16,430 nucleotides of DNA from CALIKW01 sp038998005 (GTDB lineage Archaea > Aenigmatarchaeota > Aenigmatarchaeia > CG10238-14 > SCSR01): assembly GCA_038998005.1 (NCBI GenBank), contig JAVZIY010000009.1:1-16430 (forward strand). The letters are read 5' to 3'. Positions 1 through 7,077 of the stretch are shown one piece after another; the first letter of the stretch is position 1, and the number at the start of each line of letters is the position of its first letter. Position numbers and translations under genes: made by a program. Below the pieces are notes generated by a model. The model was not told the DNA's origin. It did not search any database and saw only the letters and a list, made by a program, of their open reading frames with translations.

Positions 1-79
1 CTGTTTTTGCAAAACCTATAGCTAAAAATAAAAAAAACATTAAAGTCGTTATTGCTGAGAAGATAATAAATCTTTTCAT
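1..79 (-). CDS. N-terminus of a secreted or membrane protein (partial)
   Basis: Only the first 26 codons are visible before the left edge. They read as a classic signal peptide or first membrane segment: a short basic start (MKRF), then a hydrophobic run to about residue 23, then a small-residue region (GFAKT) that would suit signal peptidase. The ATG at 77-79 overlaps the TGA of the preceding gene in an ATGA arrangement, so the two are almost certainly co-transcribed and translationally coupled. That favours this being a real gene start. Because the upstream partner is also exported, this is probably a second component of the same surface or extracellular system. The mature part lies outside the window and its function cannot be read. 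Confidence 0.7.
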   Translation of the reverse strand, partial: MKRFIIFSAITTLMFFLFLAIGFAKT

Positions 80-636
80 TCAATCACTTTGAAAATGCTA
101 GATTCTACATAGCCGTCAAACAGTACAACATCCGAAGACCAAGTTGAACCGCCGTCCGATGAGTTGAAGAAAATTATGTCTGCAAAAGCATCCATATTTT
201 TATAAACGACATATATTTTTTGCCCCCTTCTTTCAGCTACTGCAACATCAACACCGGAAGCTCTTGGAACCTTTGTCACCCAATTTTGGCCGTTGTCTTC
301 GCTGATTTTCATAACAAGCGAAGTATTAGAATAAACGACAATTACGTTGTTCCCGTCACAGGAAATATGAGAATAATTTAAAGGATTGGCTGTTTCATTC
401 TGCCATGTTGTTATTTGCCAAGAATTGCCGTTGTCCATACTTTTTGCGTACTTTATTGTGGTAGAATTGTAAAGCCATACAACATGGATATGATTTTTCC
501 CATCTCTGCAAATTGCTCTCTGATTTGGTGAGAATGGCATTTCTACAAAAGTATTTCCAACTGAAGTCAATGCATTTACCGGCTTTAAACAAAAAATTAA
601 AAAAATGGAAAAAAGCAAAATTAGAATTTTTTTCAT
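76..636 (-). CDS. Secreted Asp-box (BNR/sialidase-like) propeller protein, short
   Basis: 186 residues. Residues 1-22 form a signal peptide (MKK, hydrophobic core, NA-L boundary), so the protein is exported. Three Asp-box motifs of the S-x-D-x-G-x-x-W type are visible: SMDNGNSW (66-73), SEDNGQNW (112-119) and SSDGGSTW (159-166). Their spacing of 46-47 residues is what successive beta-propeller blades give. A full sialidase-fold propeller has six or more blades; this has room for three or four, so it is a fragment-like short version, an oligomer-forming unit, or half of a system completed by the next gene. No arginine triad of true sialidases can be assigned, so enzymatic activity should not be assumed; binding of sugars or surface polymers is equally possible. 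The ATG at 636 is supported by a TATA box about 28 bp upstream. Confidence 0.8.
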   Translation of the reverse strand: MKKILILLFSIFLIFCLKPVNALTSVGNTFVEMPFSPNQRAICRDGKNHIHVVWLYNSTTIKYAKSMDNGNSWQITTWQNETANPLNYSHISCDGNNVIVVYSNTSLVMKISEDNGQNWVTKVPRASGVDVAVAERRGQKIYVVYKNMDAFADIIFFNSSDGGSTWSSDVVLFDGYVESSIFKVIE

Positions 637-660
637 TCAAGCACCCACAAATTTGTAAAG

Positions 661-668
661 TTTTATAG
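661..668 (-). promoter_or_regulatory. TATA box for the Asp-box gene
   Basis: On the minus strand this reads CTATAAAA, centred about 28 bp from the ATG at 636. That spacing places transcription start at or next to the start codon, so the mRNA is probably leaderless or nearly so. Confidence 0.55.
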
Positions 669-764
669 TAGCTGTTATCTTATGAATTCTATAAAATTAA
701 TTTTATCCAGTTATTCATATATTTAATTAAATTTTAAAATTAATTACCCTTAACTTTAACCTTT

Positions 765-772
765 TTTAATAA
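765..772 (+). promoter_or_regulatory. TATA-like box for pfdA-ftsY
   Basis: TTTAATAA centred 27.5 bp upstream of the pfdA ATG at 796, the same distance seen at other promoters in the window. This predicts a leaderless transcript. It sits in the 159-bp divergent spacer shared with the Asp-box gene; I see nothing else in that spacer. Confidence 0.45.
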
Positions 773-795
773 ATTTTTAAATCAAAAAAGAAAAT

Positions 796-1203
796 ATGGG
801 AGAAAAAACTGAGGAAAAAATTTTGGCTTACAAATTTATAGAGTCGAGAATTAATGGCTTAATAAATCAAAGAAGTATTCTGGTTTCAAATTTAAATGAA
901 ATACAATCTACTTTACAAAGTCTAAAAGAATTTGAAAAAAGCGAAGAAATATTTTTTCCAATATCTTCTGGTGTTTATTGTCTTGGAAAAATAGTTGATA
1001 AGAAAAAAGTTATAGTTTCTATTGGAGCGAACATTGCTTTGGAAAAAAGCTTGGAAGATGCTAGAGATTTTTTGAATAGAAGAAATGAAGAAATAGAAAA
1101 AGCTTTAGAGCAAGTTGAAAATGAGATTTTAAGTTTACAGTCAAATTTAAAGATTTTGGAAAAAGAGCTAGAGAAAGAAATAAAGGAGGAAAAGAATGTT
1201 TGA
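796..1203 (+). CDS. pfdA: Prefoldin subunit alpha
   Basis: 135 residues, the usual size of archaeal prefoldin alpha. Prefoldin is a cytosolic hexameric (alpha2 beta4) holdase that captures unfolded polypeptides with coiled-coil tentacles and hands them to the group II chaperonin. The sequence has the family layout: an N-terminal helix (about 1-50), a central beta-hairpin region (about 53-85, including FFPISSGVY and GKIVDKKKVIVSIG), and a C-terminal charged coiled coil (about 86-135). The start follows a TATA box at the leaderless distance. The 3' end overlaps ftsY by 8 bases, matching the pfdA-ftsY pairing common in archaea. A short Glu/Lys-rich tail is unremarkable. Confidence 0.88.
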   Translation: MGEKTEEKILAYKFIESRINGLINQRSILVSNLNEIQSTLQSLKEFEKSEEIFFPISSGVYCLGKIVDKKKVIVSIGANIALEKSLEDARDFLNRRNEEIEKALEQVENEILSLQSNLKILEKELEKEIKEEKNV

Positions 1204-2341
1204 TATTTTAAAGAAAAAATTAAAGAAAATTGTTAGTTCTATTTCTGAAAAAATAGAAAAAAAGCCTGAAGAAAAGAAAGTCGAAATGGAGAAAGCCAAG
1301 CCAAAATCAAGAGAAAAAATTATAAAGAAAGAAATAGAAAAGATAAAAAAGATTAAACCAAAAATCATAGAAGAGGTTAAACAAGAGATTATTAGGAAAA
1401 TTCCTTCTGAGAAAGAAATAGAAAAAAAATTAGCCAAACCAAAAAAAGGAATTACTGAAAAATTTTTAGAAAAAGTAGTTAAAAAAATTGTTGAGAAAAA
1501 AATAAGTGAAGATGATTTAAGACCAGTCCTTAAAGATTTGGAGGTTGATTTAATAGAGGCAGATGTTGCTTACGAAGTTGTTGAGAAAATCAAATCTGAT
1601 TTAATAAATAATTTAGTTGATAAATCAATAAGAAGGGGAAAGGAAAAGGAATATGTTTTAAATGTTATTAGACAAAGCCTCTTAGAAATTCTTTCCACTC
1701 CAAAAATAGATTTGGAAGAAATAATTAAAAGAGTAAGGAAGGAAAATAAGCCAGCTCTTTTTCTCTTTCTAGGTTTTAATGGAACCGGGAAAAGCTTGAC
1801 TCTGGCAAAACTTGGTTTCTGGCTTAGAAATAAGGGCTATAAAGTTTTGGTTGCGGCAGGTGATACTTTCAGAGCAGCTGCAATAGATCAACTCGAAGAA
1901 TATTCAAAAAAGGCTGGGTTACAGGTTATTAAACAAGAGTATGGAGCGGACTCTTGTGCAGTAATTTTTGATGCAAGAAAAGCAGCTGAAGCCCGTAGAT
2001 TTGATGTTGTTTTGGCAGATACAGCAGGAAGAAGCCACACCGATAAAAATTTGATGGAAGAACTCGCTAAAATTTGCAGAGTTAATAAGCCGGACTTAAA
2101 AATTTTAGTTTTAGATAGTTTAACTGGCTCGGACGTTATAAACCAATTTGAGTTTTTTGATAAAGCAGTTGGAATAGATGCAATAATTTTTTCAAAAGTT
2201 GATGTTAATGAGAAAGGAGGTAATATACTTTCAATTTGCTATAATTTCAAAAAACCTATTTTATTTTTGGGTAATGGACAGAATTTAAATAATTTAATGG
2301 AATATGAACCAAATTCTTTAATTTCTTCTCTACTCAGCTAA
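1196..2341 (+). CDS. ftsY: Signal recognition particle receptor FtsY
   Basis: 381 residues. FtsY is the SRP receptor GTPase that docks SRP54-ribosome complexes at the membrane translocon. Residues 1-100 are an extreme Lys/Glu-rich region (the variable A domain, here very basic), followed by the N domain (about 100-180) and the G domain. GTPase motifs are clear: P-loop GFNGTGKS (193-200), DTFRAAA (223-229), DTAGRS (275-280), SKVD in place of the usual TKxD (333-336), and closing GNGQN (359-363). The P-loop ends in Ser rather than Thr, still functional in the family. The ATG lies inside the pfdA 3' end (8-base overlap), indicating coupling. It ends tail-to-tail with the minus-strand gene at 2334, overlapping 8 bases. 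Its partner srp54 lies just downstream. Confidence 0.95.
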   Translation: MFDILKKKLKKIVSSISEKIEKKPEEKKVEMEKAKPKSREKIIKKEIEKIKKIKPKIIEEVKQEIIRKIPSEKEIEKKLAKPKKGITEKFLEKVVKKIVEKKISEDDLRPVLKDLEVDLIEADVAYEVVEKIKSDLINNLVDKSIRRGKEKEYVLNVIRQSLLEILSTPKIDLEEIIKRVRKENKPALFLFLGFNGTGKSLTLAKLGFWLRNKGYKVLVAAGDTFRAAAIDQLEEYSKKAGLQVIKQEYGADSCAVIFDARKAAEARRFDVVLADTAGRSHTDKNLMEELAKICRVNKPDLKILVLDSLTGSDVINQFEFFDKAVGIDAIIFSKVDVNEKGGNILSICYNFKKPILFLGNGQNLNNLMEYEPNSLISSLLS

Positions 2342-2638
2342 AGCTCTTAACCAATGAATTTATGAAATTTTTTACAATTCTATAATTAGCTTTACATATC
2401 TCACAATTTATCCCACATAATCTTACGGATTCCTCTAACGGACCAAAGAAATAGGAGTTAATTCCCAAGTAAATAAAAGTTTCTTCATTAAAAACTTCTT
2501 TAGCCTGTCGAACTAACTCATGAACTTTCATACAGTATAAGGGAGAACATACATNNNNNNNNNNTTCCTTTTATAATTACAAATTTTTTCAATAAATTCA
2601 ATTTCATCTTTAATTTTAAGCAAATTTTCCTTTCCCAT
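2334..2638 (-). CDS. Small Cys-containing hypothetical protein, interrupted by assembly gap
   Basis: I do not recognise this family. Reading from an ATG at 2638, about 24 clean codons (MGKENLLKIKDEIEF...) run into the N gap. On the other side an open frame continues with VCSPLYC and MKVHELVRQAKEVF and ends at the TGA at 2334. The two sides are in different frames across exactly ten Ns, but a ten-N spacer is usually a placeholder. One continuous gene of about 100 residues is the simplest reading. Cysteines are grouped: CSPLYC near the middle and CGINCEIC (C-x3-C-x2-C) near the end, suggesting a metal or Fe-S site. It is far too short to be a radical SAM enzyme. An internal ATG at 2531 gives a 65-residue alternative. 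A TATA-like box 27.5 bp upstream supports the 2638 start. Confidence 0.55.
2555..2564. other. Assembly gap (ten Ns)
   Basis: Ten undetermined bases. The true length is unknown, so frame relations across it cannot be trusted. It falls inside the small minus-strand gene between ftsY and srp54. Confidence 0.98.
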
Positions 2639-2656
2639 TCTTAAATATATTTAAGA
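2639..2656 (+). promoter_or_regulatory. Palindromic TATA region of srp54
   Basis: TCTTAAATATATTTAAGA is a perfect 18-bp palindrome. The portion at 2646-2653 is centred 27.5 bp before the srp54 ATG at 2677, the standard spacing for leaderless transcripts in this window. The symmetry may be incidental to AT-richness or may be a regulator site. Confidence 0.55.
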
Positions 2657-2660
2657 GTAG

Positions 2661-2670
2661 AAAATATTTA
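2661..2670 (-). promoter_or_regulatory. TATA box for the small minus-strand gene
   Basis: Minus-strand TAAATATTTT, centred 27.5 bp from the ATG at 2638. It lies between the srp54 TATA box and the srp54 start codon, so the two divergent core promoters overlap. Confidence 0.4.
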
Positions 2671-2676
2671 AAAAAT

Positions 2677-3999
2677 ATGCTCGATAACCTTGGAAAAAGC
2701 CTTTCAAGTTTGATTAAAAAAATAATCTCATCTACTGCTGTAGATAAGAAAGTTGTAGAAGAGGTTTTAGCTGAACTTAAAAAGATTCTTTTACAGGCCG
2801 ATGTTGATTTAAACTTAATAAACGAATTAGTTGATAAAATAAGAAAAAAGTGCTTTGATGAAAAAATTCCTGCAGGCTTAACCTTGAGAGAATATGTTCT
2901 AAAACTAATTTATGAGGAACTCGTAAATCTTCTTGGAGGGAAGCCATCTAGTGTTATAGGAAAGAAAAAGATAATGCTAATAGGTTTATATGGTTCTGGA
3001 AAAACTACAACCTTGATAAAGATTGCCAGATATCTTCAGAAGCAAGGGTTAAAGCCAGCTGCTCTGGCTTTAGATTATCATAGGCCAGCAGCAGTAGAAC
3101 AACTAATTCAACTTTCAAATAAAATTAATGTTCCAGTTTATTGGGATAAAGAGAATGACCCATTTAAAGGTGCAATAGAAGGTTTGGAAAAATTTAAGGT
3201 CTATGATTGTGTCTTAATTGATACAGCAGGAAGAAGTGCTTTGGATAAAGAACTCGCAAATGAACTTAAAAAATTGGGTGAAATAATTAAACCAGATGAA
3301 GTTCTGCTTACTATTCCTGCGGATATAGGAAAAGTAGCTGGACCACAAGCAAGAGAATTTAACAAGCTAGTAGGAATAACAGGAGTAATAATAACTAAGA
3401 TGGATGGTACTGCAAAGGGAGGAGGGGCTTTGAGTGCATGCGCAGCAACTCAAGCCAAGGTTAAATTTATTGGTATTGGAGAAAAAATAGAAGATCTAGA
3501 AGTTTATAATCCTGAAAGGTTTGTTTCAAGACTACTTGGCTTGGGAGATTTGCAAAGTTTGCTAGAAAAAGCCAAGGAAGCAGAAATAAAACCTGAAAGG
3601 ATTGAAAAAATAGTTGAAGGCAAATTTACTTTAAATGATTTTTACGAGCAAATAGAATCTTTAAGCAAAATGGGTTCGCTGGGTAAGGTAGTAAGCATGA
3701 TTCCTGGCTTTAGTATGATAAAACTCCCTATAGATTTGGAGAAACAGGAAGAGAAGCTTGAAAGTTTTAAATATATAATTCAGTCGATGACACCAAAAGA
3801 AAGGGAGAACCCCGAAATAATAAATGCAAGTAGAATTAGAAGAATTGCAAAAGGATCTTCCAGACCAGAATCGGAAGTTAGGGAATTACTTGATCAATAT
3901 GCCAAGCTTAGGAAACTTATGAGAAACTTGGGTGGAGCTAAAGGATTGCAGAGAGGAGGATTAAAGCAATTAGCAAAACAACTTGGTTTTAAAATATAA
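2677..3999 (+). CDS. srp54: Signal recognition particle 54 kDa protein (SRP54/Ffh)
   Basis: 440 residues, full family length. SRP54 binds signal sequences emerging from the ribosome, binds SRP RNA, and docks on FtsY through paired GTPase domains. N domain about 1-85; G domain with P-loop GLYGSGKT (103-110), DYHRPAA (133-139, usually DTFRPAA), DTAGR (182-186) and TKMDG (240-244); M domain from about 295, including the RNA-binding signature SRIRRIAKGSSRPESEV (385-401) and a hydrophobic/Met segment for signal peptides (GFSMIKLP, MTPKEREN). The DYHR change in the G2-like loop is the only oddity. A leaderless-type promoter precedes it. It heads the plus-strand block leading into trmY-pus10. Confidence 0.95.
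   Translation: MLDNLGKSLSSLIKKIISSTAVDKKVVEEVLAELKKILLQADVDLNLINELVDKIRKKCFDEKIPAGLTLREYVLKLIYEELVNLLGGKPSSVIGKKKIMLIGLYGSGKTTTLIKIARYLQKQGLKPAALALDYHRPAAVEQLIQLSNKINVPVYWDKENDPFKGAIEGLEKFKVYDCVLIDTAGRSALDKELANELKKLGEIIKPDEVLLTIPADIGKVAGPQAREFNKLVGITGVIITKMDGTAKGGGALSACAATQAKVKFIGIGEKIEDLEVYNPERFVSRLLGLGDLQSLLEKAKEAEIKPERIEKIVEGKFTLNDFYEQIESLSKMGSLGKVVSMIPGFSMIKLPIDLEKQEEKLESFKYIIQSMTPKERENPEIINASRIRRIAKGSSRPESEVRELLDQYAKLRKLMRNLGGAKGLQRGGLKQLAKQLGFKI
3987..3994 (+). promoter_or_regulatory. TATA-like box for trmY inside srp54 end
   Basis: TTTTAAAA centred 26.5 bp upstream of the trmY ATG at 4017. It overlaps the last codons of srp54, so trmY-pus10 could have its own leaderless transcript as well as readthrough from srp54. 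No Shine-Dalgarno sequence is seen before trmY, which fits. Confidence 0.4.
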
Positions 4000-4016
4000 T
4001 TTTTTTAATAATTTTT

Positions 4017-4613
4017 ATGAGAGAGTTTGTTTTAAGAGCTTTAAAAGCTCCTACTTCCCCAGATTTTAATTTAAGTGATCTACCAGGGGCAGGAAGAATT
4101 GATTTAGTTTGTAGATGTATTTCAAACGCTTTATGGATTTCAAACGATTTAAGAAGGGATACAATAATTTATGTTGTGATGGAAGGTTTGCCTTCTCCAC
4201 CGAAAATAATAACATTTTATGGGGAAGAGCTTAAAGGATTAAGTCCAGACGAAAGAAATATTGCCTCGCATATAAAACTTGCATTGAAGAAGGGTTTAGA
4301 GTTAAAGCTGAATGAAGAATCGTATGTTTGGAATGGAATTAAAATTGTAAAAAGAAGTTTTGAGAGTTTGGTAAAGGAAAAGGCAAAAGAATCTCAGCTA
4401 ATTTATTTACATCCAAAAGGAAAGGATATAAGGGAGTTTGAATTTAAAAGAGATGTTTGCTTTGTGCTCGGCGACCACATAGGAATTCCAAGAAAAACAG
4501 AAAAGCTTTTAGATAGAATTGGAGCTGAAAGAATTTCTCTAGGTCCTAAAGTTTATTTAGCATCTCACTGTATAACAATTGTTAATTATGAACTTGATAG
4601 GCGTTTAATATGA
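4017..4613 (+). CDS. trmY: tRNA (pseudouridine(54)-N(1))-methyltransferase TrmY
   Basis: 198 residues, standard size. TrmY is an archaeal SPOUT-fold, SAM-dependent enzyme that methylates pseudouridine at position 54 of the tRNA T-loop to N1-methylpseudouridine. The N-terminus shows the family signature FVLRALKAPTSPDF followed by LPGAGRIDL (22-30). The C-terminal trefoil-knot SAM site is clear: CFVLGDHIGIP (148-158) and SLGPKVYLASHCITIVNYEL (174-193). Its stop overlaps the start of pus10 (ATGA), which encodes the enzyme that makes its substrate. It follows srp54 by 17 bases. Confidence 0.92.
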   Translation: MREFVLRALKAPTSPDFNLSDLPGAGRIDLVCRCISNALWISNDLRRDTIIYVVMEGLPSPPKIITFYGEELKGLSPDERNIASHIKLALKKGLELKLNEESYVWNGIKIVKRSFESLVKEKAKESQLIYLHPKGKDIREFEFKRDVCFVLGDHIGIPRKTEKLLDRIGAERISLGPKVYLASHCITIVNYELDRRLI

Positions 4614-5878
4614 TAGAAAATGCAGAAAAAATTTTAGAAAATAGGTATTTATGTGACAATTGTCTGGGAAGGGTTTTGGCAGGTCAATTACTATCTGGAA
4701 TTTCGAATAAAGAAAGAGGAAGAATAATAAGGTATTTTCTAGCATTTTTATTTGACTCAGATAAGGGTGTTAAAATAGATTTATCCAATTTCTATGGAAT
4801 TAAGTTTAAGAAAAGAAAAATTAAGATAGAAAAGCAAGGGAAATGCTTCATTTGTAAAAATTTCTTTGAAGAAAAAATTGAAGATTATGTTAGTAAAATC
4901 GTGAAAAAAGTGAAAGGAATAGATTTTAGAAATTTTCTAGTTGGTACAAAAGTTTTACCAGAAATTTTAAATTCGGAAGAGAAAATATGGGAAGAAATCG
5001 GGATAGAGAATGCAGAATCTATTAAAACTGAGATAAATAGGGAAATTGGAAAGAGACTGGAGAAGATTTTAAATAAAAGATTTGAAAGAAAAAATCCTGA
5101 GATAACAATTTTAGTGGATATGACAAATGAAAGTGTAAGAATTCAAATTCAAAGTCTTTTCATTTATGGAGAGTATAAAAAGCTTGAGAGAGGCTTTCCT
5201 CAAGCCAAATGGATTTGTCCTAAGTGTAAGGGCAAGGGTTGTACTTTTTGTAAAGGTGAAGGGAAACTTTACAAGACTTCTATTCAAGAAATAATCGAAA
5301 GACCCTTTCTGAAATTTGCAAAAGCGAAAAAAAGTGCCTTACATGCTGAAGGGCGGGAGGATATAGACACAAGATGCTTAGATTGGAGACCTTTTGTAAT
5401 AGAAATAAAGAATCCTTTTAGAAGAGAGCTTAACCTTAAAAAAATTCTTAGAGAAATAAATAAATCTAAAAAGATAAAGGTAAGTAAACTTGAATTTGTA
5501 GATAAGAGCTTAGTTAGAGAGATTAAATCCAGGAAAAAAGATAAAACCTATCTGGCGATGGTATTATTCAAGAAATGCGTAGATGAGGGCAAGTTAAAAA
5601 ATTTAAAAATTTTGGAAAGAGAACCAATTTTACAGCAAACTCCTTTGAGAGTTTTGCATAGAAGAGCTAAAAAAGTAAGGAAGAGAATTGTTAAAAAAAT
5701 ATCTTGGAAAGTTTTTGGAAAGAAAAAAGTGAAATTTAAAATAACCGCTCAGAGTGGATTATATATTAAAGAACTTATAACTGGAGATGGAGGAAGAACT
5801 AAGCCAAGCATTTCTGAAATTCTTGGAAATGAAGCTAAAAAAATTGTTTTGGATGTAATTAAAATCCATAAAAAATAA
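4610..5878 (+). CDS. pus10: tRNA pseudouridine synthase Pus10
   Basis: 422 residues, typical for archaeal Pus10, which isomerises uridines 54 and/or 55 in the tRNA T-loop. An N-terminal zinc-binding region is visible: CDNC (15-18) with CFIC (79-82). A further Cys set CPKC (203-206) and CTFC (211-214) lies shortly before the catalytic domain. The catalytic signature HAEGREDIDTRCL (245-257) contains the active-site Asp of the GRED motif (D251 by analogy), and RPFVIEIKNP (260-269) follows. The C-terminus shows GLYIKELITGDGGRTKPSI, characteristic of Pus10. The start overlaps trmY by four bases (ATGA). Confidence 0.93.
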   Translation: MIENAEKILENRYLCDNCLGRVLAGQLLSGISNKERGRIIRYFLAFLFDSDKGVKIDLSNFYGIKFKKRKIKIEKQGKCFICKNFFEEKIEDYVSKIVKKVKGIDFRNFLVGTKVLPEILNSEEKIWEEIGIENAESIKTEINREIGKRLEKILNKRFERKNPEITILVDMTNESVRIQIQSLFIYGEYKKLERGFPQAKWICPKCKGKGCTFCKGEGKLYKTSIQEIIERPFLKFAKAKKSALHAEGREDIDTRCLDWRPFVIEIKNPFRRELNLKKILREINKSKKIKVSKLEFVDKSLVREIKSRKKDKTYLAMVLFKKCVDEGKLKNLKILEREPILQQTPLRVLHRRAKKVRKRIVKKISWKVFGKKKVKFKITAQSGLYIKELITGDGGRTKPSISEILGNEAKKIVLDVIKIHKK

Positions 5879-5909
5879 TTTTTTAACTTTAAAAGTTCGT
5901 AGATAAAAT

Positions 5910-6191
5910 ATGGTAAAAAAGTCAAGAGGCTTTAGGTCAAGAACAAGAAAAAAGCTTAGACAGAAAGCTAGACCTGTAATAACAAAATTTTTGCAAGATA
6001 TTAAAATAGGAGAAAAAGTTATAATATTGCAAGACCCGTATAGCCAAAAAGGTATGCCCCATCCGAGATTTAAGGGAAAGGTTGGAAAGATTATAGAAAG
6101 AAGGGGAAAGAGTTATATTGTAGAAATAATAGATGGAAATAAGGTGAAAAAGATAATTTCAAGGCCAGAACACTTGAGGTTGGTAAAATGA
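5910..6191 (+). CDS. rpl21e: 50S ribosomal protein L21e
   Basis: 93 residues, full length. L21e is an archaeal/eukaryotic large-subunit protein near the central protuberance and 5S rRNA. The N-terminus is strongly basic (KKSRGFRSRTRKKLRQKAR), and an SH3-like barrel follows, with the family motif HPRFKGKVGKI and the closing SRPEHLRL. The stop overlaps the start of rpoF (ATGA at 6188), the usual archaeal linkage of these two genes. A T-rich TATA-like stretch 27.5 bp upstream (5879-5886) could act as a weak promoter, but readthrough from pus10 across 31 bases is as likely. Confidence 0.95.
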   Translation: MVKKSRGFRSRTRKKLRQKARPVITKFLQDIKIGEKVIILQDPYSQKGMPHPRFKGKVGKIIERRGKSYIVEIIDGNKVKKIISRPEHLRLVK

Positions 6192-6514
6192 ATGTCGTAA
6201 AAGAGGAAGTTGTTCCAGATGTAAAAGCTAAGGATATATTAGAAAATGTTTCAAAAGAAAGAGAATTGAAATATGAACAAAAGAATTCTTTAGACTTAAT
6301 TAGAAAATTTGTTACTATAGATTCTCAAACTGCTGAAAAAATTATTCAAGAGCTTGGAAATATAGAAAAACTTAGGGATAGGCAAAAGGTTGCTATAGTT
6401 AATTTTTTACCAAAGGATGCTGAAGATTTAAGAGTCATTCTTCATAAGGAGTATGGGAGCTTTTCAAAAGAAGAAATAGAAAAGATTTTGGAAATAGTTA
6501 AATCAAAAATCTAA
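6188..6514 (+). CDS. rpoF: DNA-directed RNA polymerase subunit F (Rpo4)
   Basis: 108 residues. Rpo4 pairs with Rpo7 (RpoE) to form the stalk of archaeal RNA polymerase, which aids promoter opening and binds nascent RNA. The protein matches the Rpb4 family in size and layout: a short N-terminal strand (NVVKEEVVPD), a helical core with YEQKNSLDLIRKFVTI, and the C-terminal HRDC-like helix bundle (ELGNIEKLRDRQKVAIVNFL and KEEIEKILEIV). Its position between rpl21e (ATGA overlap) and the DUF655 gene (14-base gap) is the standard archaeal order and strengthens the call. Confidence 0.9.
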   Translation: MNVVKEEVVPDVKAKDILENVSKERELKYEQKNSLDLIRKFVTIDSQTAEKIIQELGNIEKLRDRQKVAIVNFLPKDAEDLRVILHKEYGSFSKEEIEKILEIVKSKI

Positions 6515-6519
6515 TTTCT

Positions 6520-6524
6520 GGTGG
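6520..6524 (+). promoter_or_regulatory. Shine-Dalgarno site for the DUF655 gene
   Basis: GGTGG five to nine bases before the ATG at 6529, complementary to the anti-SD end of archaeal 16S rRNA. It is one of few clear SD sites in the window and fits an internal operon gene that does not overlap its upstream neighbour. Confidence 0.6.
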
Positions 6525-6528
6525 TTGT

Positions 6529-7077
6529 ATGGTAAAGGATGAATATGTGATAGTTTTAGATTTTCTTCCGTATGGCAAATCTAGCGATAAAAAGCCTGAG
6601 CCATTAGCTCAAGCTATAGGGGAAAAATATTTTAATCTTCTTGAAGTTGTGATAAAGGACAATACAAGCATCAAGGCTGGAGATAGGATTTACATAGGGG
6701 AAGATAGAAGAGATCATGTTAAATATATAAGGGGGAGGATAAGCTACGATGAATTAACTGGTTTTGCAAAGGCTGAATTAGAAAAGGTTTTAGAAAATAT
6801 AGCAACAAAAGATGAAAAAAGGTTTGTTAATCTATTTAATATTGCCGGTCCTATAACAACTAGGTTACACAGTTTAGAATTACTACCAGGAATAGGGAAG
6901 CGTCACTTATGGCAAATAATTCAAGAAAGAAAGAAAAAACCCTTTGAAAGTTTTAAGGAATTGCAGGAAAGGATTAAAATGCTTCCAGAGCCTAAAAAGA
7001 TGATAATTAAAAGGATTTTGGAAGAACTTAAAGGAGAGGATAAAAGAAGGTTAATTGTTGGAAGTAGTTTAATTTAG
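6529..7077 (+). CDS. DUF655 family nucleic-acid-binding protein
   Basis: 182 residues, usual for archaeal DUF655 proteins, whose exact role is unknown to me. An N-terminal OB-like beta domain begins with DEYVIVLDFLPYGK and contains AGDRIYIGEDRRDHV (50-64). The C-terminal half carries a helix-hairpin-helix (LELLPGIGKRHLWQIIQER, 116-134) like those that bind DNA or RNA backbones, plus the linker KKPFESFKEL. Neighbours (L21e, Rpo4) are translation and transcription genes, and in many archaea rRNA dimethyltransferase ksgA follows. Here ksgA is absent and a minus-strand gene overlaps its tail by four bases. The start is fixed by a strong SD. Confidence 0.85.
   Translation: MVKDEYVIVLDFLPYGKSSDKKPEPLAQAIGEKYFNLLEVVIKDNTSIKAGDRIYIGEDRRDHVKYIRGRISYDELTGFAKAELEKVLENIATKDEKRFVNLFNIAGPITTRLHSLELLPGIGKRHLWQIIQERKKKPFESFKELQERIKMLPEPKKMIIKRILEELKGEDKRRLIVGSSLI

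Noticed and set aside
1168..1437. Hydrophobic open frame on the minus strand across the start of ftsY.
   Set aside because: It is the antisense of the Lys/Glu-rich A domain of FtsY, which automatically reads as Phe/Ser/Ile-rich.
2436..2454. C-x3-C-x2-C in the small minus-strand gene near ftsY as a radical SAM signature.
   Set aside because: The motif is near the C-terminus of a protein of only about 100 residues with no TIM-barrel sequence after it, so it cannot be a radical SAM enzyme.
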